NCBI RefSeq assembly: GCF_963675165.1
Contig: NC_087381.1
Coordinates: forward strand, 4,651,378-4,715,377
Direction: 5' to 3'
DNA length: 64,000 nucleotides
Origin: Halichondria panicea
Taxonomy: Eukaryota > Porifera > Demospongiae > Suberitida > Halichondriidae
Shown: positions 11,301-23,900 of the stretch, in pieces
How the letters are laid out: each line of letters starts with the position of its first letter
How positions within the stretch are numbered: the stretch's first letter is position 1
Program-made: the position numbers and the translations under genes
The notes under the pieces: generated by a model
Databases searched by the model: none
Seen by the model: the letters and a program-made list of their open reading frames with translations, nothing else
Told to the model about the DNA's origin: nothing

Positions 11301-14300
11301 CATAATTAGCATAATTATATTTTCAATGGTTCATAGTCATAGTTATGTATGTATTTGTATGTATGTATGTATGTATGTATGTATATATGTATAATACTAT
11401 GGTGTTTCATTTATACGTACATGTATGATATTGTATGCGTCACGTGATAATTATACATGCATGCATGCATCTCTTCTTTTCTAGAAAAATCATCAGGATG
11501 TCTCTGCTGCAACCAATGAAAACGATGAACATTTTCCAGATAACCCTACGAATTTCACTCCACATCAATCCTTACGCTCAGCTTCGACCTCGAAGGACCA
11601 ACCACACAGACGCTCAACCAGGAAACGAAAGCAGTCTCATTCTTATTCTACTGAAGATTTCCGTAGGGATTCAGTCTCTCCTGAGCACTCCCCTTCTGTA
11701 GAATCTGTAGCCTGTTTCAGATCACCCGTATGCAACTTTAAGTCGCCAAATGAATTGTCACCAAATCTTGAACGTGTATCTAAGAGTGACGAGATTATAG
11801 AAATAAAAATAACTGAGAAGCTCAACAAAGAACAAATTGAAACCATAAACCAGAAGATGGCGGAATATCAGCAAAAGATAAAGCAGGAAAATGAAAGAAG
11901 TAGGGAAGAGAAATGTTTGCAAAAGAAACTGCTTATAGAAGAGAGAGCTAAAGAGAGAGAAGTGAGAGCTGAAGAAAGAAAGAGGATGATAGCAGAGAAA
12001 GCTCGTGCTAGCGAGAAGCTCAAACTGAATAAGATAAGAGCCAAAGAAAAGTTCAAACTTGCCCAGGGTGTAAAAAGACAAGCCTTGAAGAAGATTCAGA
12101 GGTTACAAAAAGTGAAAGAGAGGTCAAGGAAACAAGAGTTGTTGGCTAACTTGAAAGAGAAAACTAAAGCGGAGAAATGGAAGAAATTGGAGCTAGCCAC
12201 AACACCATTTAGCTTGGAGAGATCAGAGGTACACCCACACACGTTTTAAAGAAGAGAGAATGAGTTGCACTATACTGTCTTATACATTGTAGAAGTTACA
12301 GATGTACAAATGATAGTTACATGTACGACAGTACGTGTGTATAAATATAGTTATGTTTCGATTAATCTCACTAGACCCAGGTCACAATAGTGGATGACAA
12401 TGTTGAAGAGTGTCTTGCCACTGGAGTCCCCTCCCTACCGTCCCTCCCCCCACTCACCCTTCCACGAATCCCCATGCATCTTACCCCCAACATTCTATTT
12501 GTCGGGGAGTTTCTCCACACCTTTTCACGACCATTGGGTCTTAAGAGACAGCTGACTGTGACTCAGCTGGCCACTGCACTGGCTAGTGGAAGGGGGATGT
12601 CCGATGTGTACCTTGCATTGCTCAGGGTATGCTCATGGTGTACATTTAGGTTTTTGTACATGTACATGTAACCTACTTTGTCAGTCCTCACGGCCTCCTT
12701 GCATTCAATTAGCTGATCCACTCACTAAGTAATTATAAATTGTAGACAGTATAATAATTATGATATAATTATGTACATGCATGTGTACACTGCATACACT
12801 TATAGCATTCTTATGCAGGTCCTGCTTGATGAAAAAACTGATTTGAGGAAGGAGTTAAGGACCTCAAAAAAACAGAGGGATTTGGAAAAAGTGGCCAAGC
12901 TCTACCTCGCTAGAAATAACATAAATGTGAGCGGCAATTAGTTATACATATACTGTGTATCGGGTTTCCAATGCAATTTTAAGGTGCTTTCGATTACAAA
13001 TTACGAGTTTATAATAGATTGCAAACGAAAGACACGCAAAGAGTGAGCATGATCGCATGCAGTTCGCAATAGTTACAAACGCAGCCTTGTGAATTTCGCA
13101 TTGTCATGCGCAGGCGTGCTACACCCCGAACCTGCACCAAGGTATTTTTCACACAGGTAGCTTGAGATTCATTATGTCTTCTAGTTTAATCTTCGGATGG
13201 CATTACAAAGTATCTACCTGGGGGGGCATGCAATGCTAACTAGTAGATATGTTTTATGTGTACTGTGTCTATATATACAATCATATAATTATGTTCATTA
13301 CCTCCTCTGCAATAAAAGCCTGCATGTGCTGTGTTTGCAGCTTCTTCTAAGCTAATAAAGTTAAAACTGCCGTTGCTTTCCTCACACAGGGTTTTGTGTC
13401 TAGTTCCAAAACTGAAACTCGTGTCATTGATGAGTCGGTGCAGCTGTTGGACCATCTCTGCCACGAGGCACTCTGCTCGGTGAGTAGATGGTCTGTGATC
13501 ATGTTGTTGGTCATGTTTACAAAAACCATACACAATAGAAAATATAATTGGGGCGAGTGAAGCGAGTCCCTTAGTTAGTCATGCACGTGGTCCGGATGGT
13601 GCAAGTTAGTCATGCACGTGGTCCGGATGGTGCATGTATACATGTATGTATGTCCACCGTGGACCGGCAGGCTGGCATGGACCGGCATACGATATTTGCT
13701 TTTGTGACTCGTGATCCTTTACCAATTTCTACGTGAGTCAATAACTTTAGCTTGATAAAGATATGAATAGCGACAAAACTAGCGATAAGGATGAACCTCA
13801 GAAACAGCTAAAAAGAGGGGAAAAAGGCTTGCTTAGACCCAGAGAAAGATACAGGACACACAGGAGCAGCAGAAAGTGAAGGTAACTGACTCAAACGGTT
13901 CTGCAGGTGTTTGCCTAGCATAAATAAATGTTGTGTAGAAGGTGCACAAGCCAGCAGAAAGTGGCCAAATGTTCATTACACTTACAGAGACTCCAGAGGC
14001 CACACAGGCACGCTTGAAGCAATACATGCAGGCATAGGCATACAGAGTGAATCCCGACATGCCTCTATTCGAACAATCTACTGTTCAATCCATGATGCTG
14101 TTTATATCTGCAGTCATGCCAATAATGTCCATCTATCGATTACCATGCACTTGGACAATACGAATACGCAGGCAGGCCATGTCATCAACCTGCCACAAGA
14201 TGTCGTGTCATTTGCACAATATCTTTCAGCAGAGTTGGATGCGTCGCTTGCCCCATGGCGCTTGTGTCACCCTAGTTATACAGTGGAACCTCTTATAATG

Positions 14301-17287
14301 GACTGTAATAGCGGACAACATGCCTTGTACCAACTGCTTTTACTATCTAACTAGTGTTCTTGCAACCCCGAATAGCGGACACCTCTAAACTCCTGACAAC
14401 GGACGTCGCCCTTGCACAAAAGATACATTTAGTACAAGAATTAACCCTCCTATAACGGACGAAGGGTGTAGTTATTGATCAGCAAGAATATGGTATCCCC
14501 TATATACCTGCTTCTCCACAGCAGTCTGAGTTTACTAAGAATAAATGCCGGTAATTTGGACCCTATGCCAGGTGTTGGGGATGTAGAAAGGTCAATGTGG
14601 ACTTAAAACAGGCTCCTACTCATCTCTTTTAGAAGAGAACTGCTGTGACTGTTATCTAAGTATATTCTTGTCATGTGTGCATGCATGCACAGTTCAGATT
14701 CAGTCTGCTGTAGTGCGCGTAGTTCACCATTCAGTATCACTAGCTGTTATGTGGCGACAATCCACTTGCATTTTCTAATGTCAATTGTGGTAGTTAATCT
14801 GTTCCCAAAGACCATAGATACATGTACATGTATACTGAATCAGTTCATCATAATTATTTTGTGTATTTGAAGTCATTATAATTATAATATTATTGTCTCA
14901 TTAAACACATTTGGGGTAATGTAACTTTATATGGTATAACCTGGCTCCCAATAAAGGAAACCTCCAAATAGCGGACAAAACTCTTGCACCAACTTGTCTG
15001 TTATTCGGAAGTTCCACTGTAGTTCAATCCTCTAACTGAAAAACCTATTTGCCGATTGAAAGCTCTCCATGCAATAACCGAACATTGAACAGAGAGAGGC
15101 CTTGGTGCCAACTAGTCTACCATTCACAGGGTATACAATCATACATTATGATTATACTTCGATCTTTCAACTACAAGTCATTTCTAACATATGTATGTCC
15201 TTTCAACTTTCTCTGGCTATAACATTTTACTTTTTGGGTGCGAAAAAACCTTTTTGTAAAAATACGCGTAGTCCCCTCTCCAGCCTAATTTTCGCGAGGG
15301 TATGGTGTAATTAAAAAAGTACATTCATTCCCAGATGCAAACACACGCACAAACACACACACACACACAAGGCCATCATTACAGAGTTTCTTGATTCCAC
15401 AAAAGAGCGTCGTGAGCAGTTGAGGAGAGAACAAAGAACGAAGGAGAAGGAGGCCACTAAGAGATTTGGGGAAAGATTGAAGGCACTTTGTGATGAGGGA
15501 GGGTCAATTGAGGAGATCAAACAGCGGAGAGAGCACTTTACAGAGGACCTGATATTACTGCGACAAACATTCAAGGTAAAGCAAGCATAAACTCAAATTC
15601 AGTTGTACATGTACATGTACCGTATATGCTCGATCAGAGGCCGCTCATGTATAAAAGCTGCTCTCAAATAGTAGCTAGCAGAATGAAACATTTAGTAGCC
15701 GCTCTCAAATAGTAGCCTCAGTGAACTTTGACTCTAGCATTTCTGCACGTGGCAGCCAAACAAATTATTAATACTAGCAGCTAGCTATATGTACGTAGTT
15801 ACTAGGTACAGGTAGCAGCTTGTTAGTGCTTTACAAAGACTTTCTCATGGCAGAGTTCAAGTTTATGCAGGTAACCCTACAAATTTCACTCCACATAAAT
15901 CCTTACGCTCAGCTTCGACCTCGAAGGACCAATTAACCACACAGACGCATCCCAGGTTTTCCTTTTTCTTAACTTTACCTCTATTTTTCCTCCAATTAAT
16001 ACCGTTACGGTGGTCATATTTAATCAAACGATTGTGACAAAGAAAAAAGAGAGCCTGGGACCAAGGCTACATTTGTACCAGGTGTTCGGATAATCGAGGC
16101 TCAACTGTACATGTATGTGACCAAAATAATAATGGTTAATAATGTATTCAGATTGGTAGCATTGTGTGACGATATAATTCAAACGTTCAGGAGGAGCTTG
16201 CTGGCTGTCTTTGTGTGGAACGGAGCAACTCTCTGGGTATGGATCGCCACAACAGACTCTACTGGAAGTTGCAAGTACGTAATACTTTTGTAAGAATAAG
16301 TGCGACTAAGAATAAGTGCGACCGTAGAAACAGGATTATTAGCGTACGTGCTAGTGGGGTCAATAGTACAATGTAGACCTCTACTGTGTATGTGCTTAGA
16401 TTCGAGGATGCACTTACATTTTCGAGCCCCCTGTAACCGGATGTCTCGCTAGCTAGTTAACTACACGTACGGTTGGAAAGAGAGCAGCAAGATAAACAGG
16501 CAATTCTAACTAGGTGTAACTGTATAGCTGGTAATTGTTGTGGTTTACGTGGTCTGACCACGAATATTTTACCCACGAATGAAGCGACCTAGCTTAATTT
16601 CCTACCTTTACCAGCAGCAACCACGAAACTAAATTGCTATGTTTTGCGCCCAGAAAATATATACGTGTATAGCAGGTAATTTTCATGGGCATGGAAGCTG
16701 ACCTCCACGAAATTTCTCCCACGAAAATGTAGGCGTGGTTTACCGGAACGCATGCATTGCAGGCCATGAAGTCAAACAAAATTTTTACTCACGAAATCAC
16801 GGTGTTTGAGTTGAACGAATTTTTATTATTATCAATTTTTACTTCAGTCTTTTCCTTGTTTGCTTGTGGAGGCCCACCCTGTGATGTGTGGTGATGAGGA
16901 CACCGTTTGGTACAAAGTGGACAAGCGATCACTGCTTGATCAGCTCATGGTATGTCCACCATAATTATAGCTGTCGGCCACTAATGAAATGCATGGGTGT
17001 GTCAGTCGCGTGGATCACTTATTACGGTTCAGTAAAGGCTATGGCAAGTGCATACGTTTAAGAATAAATCATTTGCAGATCCTGCTGTCATAGTACATGT
17101 ATGTAATTTTGTATAGTCCACCTGCAAAGCACACTTTAAGTATTCACCACTCATGGTACAGTGACGATGTATTTCACAAATAAATAATTATCGTTATTTA
17201 TAGGCAAGTCTTCATCCAGCTGGTAGCCGTGAAAAGCCCTTGCACAAATCCCTCAGTTTTCTCAGGGACACAATCATAAATGACTAA
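8305..17287 (+). CDS. CDCA7-type zf-4CXXC_R1 protein with DDT and WHIM-like segments, 756 aa
   Basis: Twelve exons join in frame: 8305-8561, 9053-9167, 9457-9605, 9720-9801, 11485-12228, 12375-12626, 12819-12926, 13390-13479, 15372-15575, 16191-16274, 16848-16949, 17204-17287 (2,271 nt with stop). Residues 54-121 carry eleven cysteines beginning CHQCRQ, then WCEQCLLNRYG and CPVCQKMCNCSVCRRK, the zf-4CXXC_R1 finger of CDCA7/CDCA7L. Next comes LATGILTPLVKNSGF as in CDCA7. Residues about 330-440 are a basic coiled coil. Residues about 487-545 fit a DDT domain (FVGEFLHTFSRPLGL, ALLRVLLDEK). GMDRHNRLYW near 683-692 is the WHIM/WSD signature of ISWI-partner proteins. The known finger binds DNA and recruits HELLS; DDT/WHIM contacts ISWI-type remodellers. 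A nuclear chromatin role is inferred. The start is the first ATG in frame with the finger. Confidence 0.85.
8606..9296. repeat. 55-bp inverted repeat bracketing exon 2 of the CDCA7-like gene
   Basis: The left arm 8606-8660 (ATTAATAATGAACATTCTAG and onward) and right arm 9242-9296 are reverse complements with about two mismatches. Exon 2 (9053-9167) lies between them. The arms look like transposon termini. In RNA they could pair and loop out exon 2. Confidence 0.85.
9903..10728. mobile_element. CAGTGGAACC-type TA-flanked element carrying a second repeat
   Basis: The left end is CAGTGGAACCTCGGACACC and the right end is GGAGGTTCTACTG, with TA on both sides (9901-9902, 10729-10730). It lies in intron 4 of the CDCA7-like gene. 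The repeat at 10190-10500 is nested within it. Short termini of this kind are typical of pogo/Tigger-like MITEs. Confidence 0.6.
10190..10500 (+). repeat. About 310-bp interspersed repeat, copy 1
   Basis: The stretch from AAGGTTAGTGT to CGAGGCTAG is closely similar to 28083-28385. Shared blocks include CACACTGTTGCAGGCT, CACTTCTATCCAAT, GAGCATTATACGATGATATC and AAACAGTCGATACCAGGCCC. The right end resembles the TAGCCTCG terminus of the MULE-like MITE. Confidence 0.85.
10885..11045. repeat. 80-bp tandem duplication
   Basis: CTTGCGCCATTAGTAATTAT and the following 60 bases occur twice in tandem (10885 and 10965) with a few differences. It lies in intron 4 of the CDCA7-like gene. Confidence 0.9.
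11340..11393. repeat. (GTAT)n microsatellite
   Basis: Repeated TATG/GTAT units inside intron 4 of the CDCA7-like gene, about 90 bp before exon 5. Confidence 0.85.
13577..13634. repeat. Short tandem duplication
   Basis: AGTTAGTCATGCACGTGGTC and the following CGGATGGTGCA occur twice in succession in intron 8 of the CDCA7-like gene. Confidence 0.85.
14281..15019. mobile_element. CAGTGGAACC-type TA-flanked element
   Basis: Left end CAGTGGAACCTCTTATAATG, right end GAAGTTCCACTG, TA on both sides. Internal copies of the terminal motif (AATAGCGGACA) recur near both ends. The element is 739 bp in intron 8 of the CDCA7-like gene, with no transposase. Confidence 0.65.
15342..15370. repeat. (AC)n microsatellite abutting a splice acceptor
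   Basis: About fourteen AC units end directly at the AAG acceptor of exon 9 (exon starts 15372), in place of a polypyrimidine tract. Confidence 0.8.
15638..16076. repeat. Chimeric repeat block with a copied exon-5 fragment
   Basis: 15638-15870 matches the first half of the repeat at 21784-22170. 15872-15948 is a near copy of exon 5 of the same gene (11541-11613). 15950-16070 matches the right part of the MULE-like MITE (TTTCCTTTTTCTTAACTTTA through GAGAGCCTGGGA). The block sits in intron 9 of the CDCA7-like gene. Confidence 0.75.
16521..16800. mobile_element. Degenerate TATAGC(T/A)GGTAATT-type MITEs
   Basis: TGTATAGCTGGTAATTGTTG at about 16521 and TGTATAGCAGGTAATTTTCA at about 16664 begin blocks rich in CACGAAA/TTTCGTGG motifs, as in the intact element at 33400-33602. 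They lie in intron 10 of the CDCA7-like gene. Exact ends are unclear. Confidence 0.45.
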
Positions 17288-17913
17288 TGTAACATACATA
17301 ATATATAATTATGCTCGTGTTGACTCTGTATACATAACAATTGCATGTGTTACATTGATGAACCATGCAATTTCTCGCTCAGTATGATTATCTATAATGC
17401 ATGGGGATGACATGTAAAGATAGGTTTACGTCTCCACCTGTCCTAATGATCAGCATGTGTGTAGAGCTCCGCTGTGAGATCAGAAGTGCATAGTCCAAAC
17501 TGTTTTTGTGGTACTTGCAGCAACATAATCGGACTCATTCCCATATACTCTAAGAGGCTTCGTGTTGTTTTACAAGAAACACAGTAATCATATCTCCCTT
17601 TGTTTGTGCCCATCATTGGTGATGGTGGTGTATAGGGAAGAGCACTGTTGGAGTCAATTCTTAACTCTAAGGGATTTTGGCTTTACAGTGGGCAATAAGC
17701 ACTAGATGGTGTCAATGACAGTACAAATTAAGGGGATCATAAACACCATGCAGAATCTTCTAAGATCGCTACTAGCTAGATCATATAAAAGTGGTCATAA
17801 TTATCATGTAGGTGTCATAAAAATTAATAATGACATTTAATATCAGCTATAGTATAGAAATACTAAAATTATAGATCGACATGTATTAATTACGGCACGC
17901 ACATTATAGTTTT
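17288..17913. other. Convergent intergenic region
   Basis: This holds the 3' flanks of the plus-strand CDCA7-like gene and the minus-strand UBA3 gene. ATTAAA on the minus strand near 17835-17840 could serve UBA3 polyadenylation. No other feature was recognised. Confidence 0.5.
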
Positions 17914-20900
17914 TTACTCTTCCATCCCATATGTGTATTTGACTATTATTGTTATTGGCTTCGGTGAAGTCACATCTGCTACCACGATTTCATGATTATC
18001 ACCAATTCCCAGATCTACGGAGGTCAAATTATTATCGATAAAAAAGTTTGTCCAATGAAATTAATACCTGTCAGGCTGTCACATGTCACATGTGGTTTGA
18101 CCTCCTGAATGCGTAAAATGTATTAGAAATCAGGCTTACCTGTACTGCTAGAAACTATTATGCGATGTTATAATTACAGGAGCCTTAGAATGATTTATTT
18201 ATTGCACTGTATTTGTTACTATACGCGAACATTTTTTTAAAATATTATCGGCAGAAAGGTTTGGTGGGTGACGCGCAATATTGATTGAGGGATGATACTT
18301 TTAACTTTAATGGGACCATACATGTAATTATCTAGTCTATGTGACAGCTAGTGAACTAACTGTTAACTCACCAAATAGTTTCTTTCCAAGATTTGATCTA
18401 GTTGCCTTCTCCAGAGACTCAATTGTCTGTTAGAAGAACTTATAATCTTGGTACGTATTGCAACATAATTATAATATTATCAATCAAAAAACCAATACCT
18501 TGTAGTAATGACATGAATTGTATAACTACACGTATGATTGATTATATGGGCATCATGTAAAATAATATAATGCAGAAGTATCTAATTATTATACCGCTTA
18601 TTCCCTATCAATTTTGGGGGCCAGATGGTAGCCTCTACACAGGAGGCTCTCCTTTTTCTGTTCTTTATTCACAATCGTTCAATAAGATAAAATACTGTAT
18701 TATTCGTTCAATGAGATAAAATACGGTATTAATTGGAGGAATAAAGAAAGAAATAGACGTAAAGTTAGGAAAAAGGAGAGCCTGTATCGGGAAGTCGCGT
18801 GAGGGTAGAAGGGTGGTAGAAGGGTGAAAATGAGCGTGGGCATACAGAGATGTTGGACTGCCCACGCAGAGGTCTACGACTAATAAAACTTTGCCTGCAG
18901 CAAGCTGGACATGGACTTGGAACTGGAAGTTTGCAAGCACTATAGAGCTAGCTATACCTTAGGCTTAGCTAGATGATCTACTAGTCTAGATTGTGTGTTT
19001 AGATTCTATCAGTATCACTATTACCTTTTCTTGTGTCTTTCTACATGCTATAGTAGAATAGCTTAGTCATCATTATCATATAGCAGGTAGCTATTGCCAC
19101 CAGAGCTGGCCACGCTGGTTCTCTGATCTGACTTGCAGCACAGCTTGGTGGTTGTCTCAGTGCAGTACAGTACAGTCTTACTCTGAATGCGTGGGAGAAT
19201 ACCTTACGTCACGATTGTGGGCTACATATCGCCCACGTTCATAAAAATCCTTGTGGATCACGCGATTTCCCAAACCAGGCCTTACTTTTTCTTAACTGTA
19301 TATACGCCCATTTCTTTCTTTGCTGCCTCACTATGTCTTTCTGGATGAACAGTGACAACAGCAAGAAAAAGTAAGGCCTGGGAACGAGGCTAGCCAGATG
19401 GTTAAAGTTTCGAAAATGCTAGGAGGCTTAAAAACAAGTAGATGCATGTAGTATGAAGTGGTTTTGGAGGTAATTGCATTTTATTGGCCATACATGTAAA
19501 TTATGGTAGGGACTCCCAAATCATTGGCCCTTTGCAAATTGCACAGAATCGTAAGTTTGCACAGAATCGTAAGCTTTTCATCTGTTCCCCCTCCAAGTAC
19601 TAGCTGATAAGCAACTCACAGGCAAGTAGAGAGTCTTGTTTCGGCCATCCACCACAGCTGTCAGGGCGGGAGATTTCATAGCACTGAAAGTTACAAAAGT
19701 CAAACAAAATTTGTACACGCTAGGTACATGTACATGTACATGTAATACAAATACAAGCTCAATACTCCATACATGTATGTACATGCCATAACTCGGCACA
19801 AATTATTCATACTAATGATGTACAAAGTCAATGCATGCATGATTTCCAAGCTCTTCAGATTTCATCATGCAAGCCCAAGTCTGTAAGACTTCTAATGTAG
19901 TACAGGTGAATGTAAATGTAAACGTACAATGACTCATTCTCGCAGAGATAATTATATACATCTTGTAGAGTTGAGTCTTCAGGGAAACTGAGATTTACTG
20001 GCTTCATGGAGCAGGAAGGACATTCTTCCTATAATAATTATACACACAAATAATTACAATGGATGAATGATCTTCAAGGATAAGCCAGAGGATTGCAGGT
20101 TGGTTGTCCAGTTAAAAGTGCGGTGTTGAATTGCACTATTAATAATAATTATATAGTAATTAGCCCAATTAGTGTTTCGTAAGCTAGAGTCTCTGGAGGC
20201 TAATTGAATTCATTGAAGTACATAGCATAATATATATACAGGTAACTTGTAAATTTTGAATGTAGCTTGTTGGTGGAAAAATTTACGTCAGTGTGAAATC
20301 AGTTAAACGTGTAACTATACAATTCATTAATCATACTGGGAACGTATGTAAAGCATTGTGTAGGCTAGGCAGCTCTTTCCTGACTCTTGTATCTAACAAA
20401 CAGCTAGCGCTTTAGTGAATGGCTAACTCATAAGTTGAATAGAAAGTTTGTGTGAACAGATGACGTTATAAAAGATGAAGAGATTGCAATAGCCTGTTTA
20501 TAAGTTTTGAGTACAATTGCTGTTCAGCACAAGGCACATGCCATACTTAAATTATACTGTACCTTTTTCTCAGCTTCAAATGAGTAAGTGTACACTCCGT
20601 CAGTGTCATTGAAAACCATATAGTTCTGAAGTGGTTTGCTGCAGCTGAGAGGTTAAAATAAACATACATAGACGGCATTGAGGTACACAGACATGTATGT
20701 AATGAAATATTATGGTAATCTCTGTTTAAAATGTAGTACAATTGCCATAGAGGCACACTAACTCGTGCAATCAATAACTCACCTTGAAGCTAGCTTGAAA
20801 GCTTCAGTGGAGCACACAGCTACGTCAAAAAATTATTTTTGGAACAAAGTAATGCGCATGCTCTAAAAAGTATACTGCACATACCTGCAATGACTGCATT

Positions 20901-23900
20901 TGTTGATGCTACAGCTGGTATGATGTGCTTTACTACACCTGAAATGGACGCACTGAACACATACTCTTTAATAAGAGTGGAGGGGGATTGTACCTTGCGT
21001 CAGTCGGTATGTAACACCCTGAATTTTGTATTCATCCGCTCGCTTTACAGCTTTGTCGTATATCCACATAATGTGATCAGGACTGTCACCATCAATGGTG
21101 GTATCTATGCATGAATGCACAGCCTCATTTAAACTTAACGGTTGATGCAATGTATCATTCTTATATACCTCCAAAGGGCTTTTCCTTGGGCCACTGCAGC
21201 ACTTTCACATACTCAATGCAGTGTTCAGGAAGTCTTGGCTTTGAAGCAATTGTGCACAACGGATAGGTAATCTGGATTAACAACATAATTATCAGCATTA
21301 TAAAAAGATTCCAGCATCAAACATTAAACTCTGGAATAAATTTCTCAATGCTTCGTATCACATGTGATCATACACACAAGGCGATACATTTTCCCCATAT
21401 TATTGTACCATAATTTTATCAGTGAATGCACAATCATACATGTAGCTGCATGTGAACTTCATGGATCACATTCTGCATCACATGACAGTTGCACAAATCT
21501 TAGTGTAAAAGATAATTAAGTGGTCCTGATTGTTTAGAATGCACAGACTAGCGAATACATTAGCTAAGAAAGTATGTTACACACTTTTGCTCAGAAGATA
21601 GCTAGATATAGCTACGTAGATCCAATAATTATTGCTCCTATATAATATTATACTCACTTTTACCGCTATGCAAATCATGCATGTGCACATGGTATTTGCA
21701 AGTATAACAGACAAAGACAATCTTCTGTTGAAGACTCTGACAGCGAGCAACCTTTTGATGCAGACACTTGACTTGCATATATACCGTATATGCTCGATCA
21801 GAGGCCGCTCTTGTATAAAGGCCGCACTCAAATAGTAGCCTCCCTTGCTGGCAAAATGACACATTTAGCAGCTGCTCTCAAATAGTAGCCTCAGTGAACT
21901 TTGACTCTGCACGTGGCAGCCAAAACAAATTATTAACACTAGCAGCTAGCTATATGTACGTAGCTACTAGGTACAGGTAGTGCTTCACAAAGACTTTCTC
22001 ATGGCAGAGTTCAAGTTTATATGCAGGTGAAAATAACTTTTGATGACAAACTAAAGGTTGTTGAATTAGCTGGCTAATAAACGCTGTTCTTGAACAGTGG
22101 CCTCTCTCGAATTGTAGCCTCCTCTTCCAGCAAAATGAAATATTTAGTAGCTGCGGCTCCTGATCAAGCATAATATAATATGTTATACATGTACGCGTAT
22201 AATCCTTTTTTTTATACCTAGCTACTTACCTATGCATTACCATTGTTGTATATTGATGATCAACTCTATTTTAAGCGCTAGCAGACCTCAGACTCGGACA
22301 GCAAATACTTAATGAGTGGGCGTAACTTTGAGGCAAAAAAACATCTGGGTGGGCATAATTTCAAGACAATAGTTTTCGAAATTAAGCCCATCCCACCTGT
22401 AGCTGCTTTGTAGCATGAAATTAGGGTGCATGGGCATAGAATACAGCTACATGTAGCTATTAGCCCTAAAAGATAGAGAGTTAACAGTAAATATACTACA
22501 CAAGCAAAACAGACCTGAGGTGGGTAGAAATCGAGCGTACAGTCAATACATGCTGTGATGCCAGGTAGAATCACACGAGCATTCCCTTTGAAACCTGCAC
22601 AACTCCGATACAAACCCAAACTAAGTGAAGGTTGTCAATGTGCTCACCTTCCGTACCACCGTCAATAACGGGAACAATAGAAGACTGATCAAGTTGCCCC
22701 TCCTCATCGTATCGAAGCAAGCTGAGCTGTGCAGTGTACATTTTTACAAGCAAGAACAAAGTTACTATATCGTAAATTTAGGACGGCATGGTTGTACAGT
22801 TGAGCCTCGGTTATCCGAATCCCGGTTATCCGAATCCTCGATTATCCGAATGCTAGAGCATAGTGCAATCTGAGCATGCGCAGTAGGAAATTGCCCACGT
22901 GGCTGGCAAAAAGCCAGCTTTTGATTATCCGAATATTTCACTTACCCGAATGGGCCCGGGGACAAAGGTGTTCGGATAACCGAGGCTCAACTGTACTACG
23001 GTACAGTTCAAAGCCTTTGATGTGGTTTAATTGAGTCTGTAAAACAATTTAAGTTTTAACTACATTACGAGTCATGTACACTAAGAACGATATGGTACCG
23101 TATTAAATGAGCTACAGTGGAACCCCTCTATAACAGACACCTTTGGGGAAGAATGTTTTGGCCTTTATACAGAGGTGGCCTTTGTTGAGATTGTACCCAA
23201 ATTGTTCATTTGGGACCTGGGTGCCTGGCCGTTATATTTATAGCAACTGGCCTTTACTCGGAGGTGGTTGTTAACAGAGGTTCCACTGTATTACCTACAG
23301 ACTTTATAGGCGTGATTTACATGCGTTCGATGTAATTAAGCATGATAAAAGATACTGACTGAAAAATGTTTACCACCATTCCATTTATCCATCTCCTAGC
23401 AACAATTGAATCCAGTCCACAAATGATTACGTGGAATTCTGTTTGGAAACAATAGTGATTATAGTTTCCAATTAAGAAACTTACGCTGGTAAAATTCGGG
23501 CCCAAAGTCTTGAATCTTGTTGTAATGTCTTTTAAATTTAGCTCAGGAATACAATGTTGTAAATGCATGAGAGCACATACACTAAAAGATTGACAGTGCA
23601 GGATACGGTGTGACGTGACAATCAGGAATACGGTTGCTTACAAACGCAGCAGCAACATTAGCCTTGGGCTTACCAACATCACCAGTTCTACAAAACATGT
23701 ACCATTTTTGGCAACAACGAGCAATACAATCGTTTTTACCTGAATAAAAATTGTCTGTTGAGGTTGGAAAGGTCAATCGTGTCCATATCAATACAGTGTA
23801 GGTTTCTGAATCCAAGCAGAGCCTGCAGAATGCCAGCAATAAACACAACACGACAAAACTACATGAATGTACATGTATTAATTATATTAGTTAATGTGCA

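Noticed and set aside
11758-12081. Minus-strand 107-codon frame with Phe/Ser-rich protein
   Set aside because: It is the complement of the Lys/Glu-rich coiled-coil of CDCA7-like exon 5.
13911-14354. 147-codon plus-strand frame in intron 8 of the CDCA7-like gene
   Set aside because: It runs into the CAGTGGAACC element, shows no known motif, and the neighbouring exons join in phase without it.
19800-19870. Extra UBA3 exon (minus, reading [12 protein letters not shown])
   Set aside because: It breaks phase with exons 14 and 15, which join perfectly to each other.
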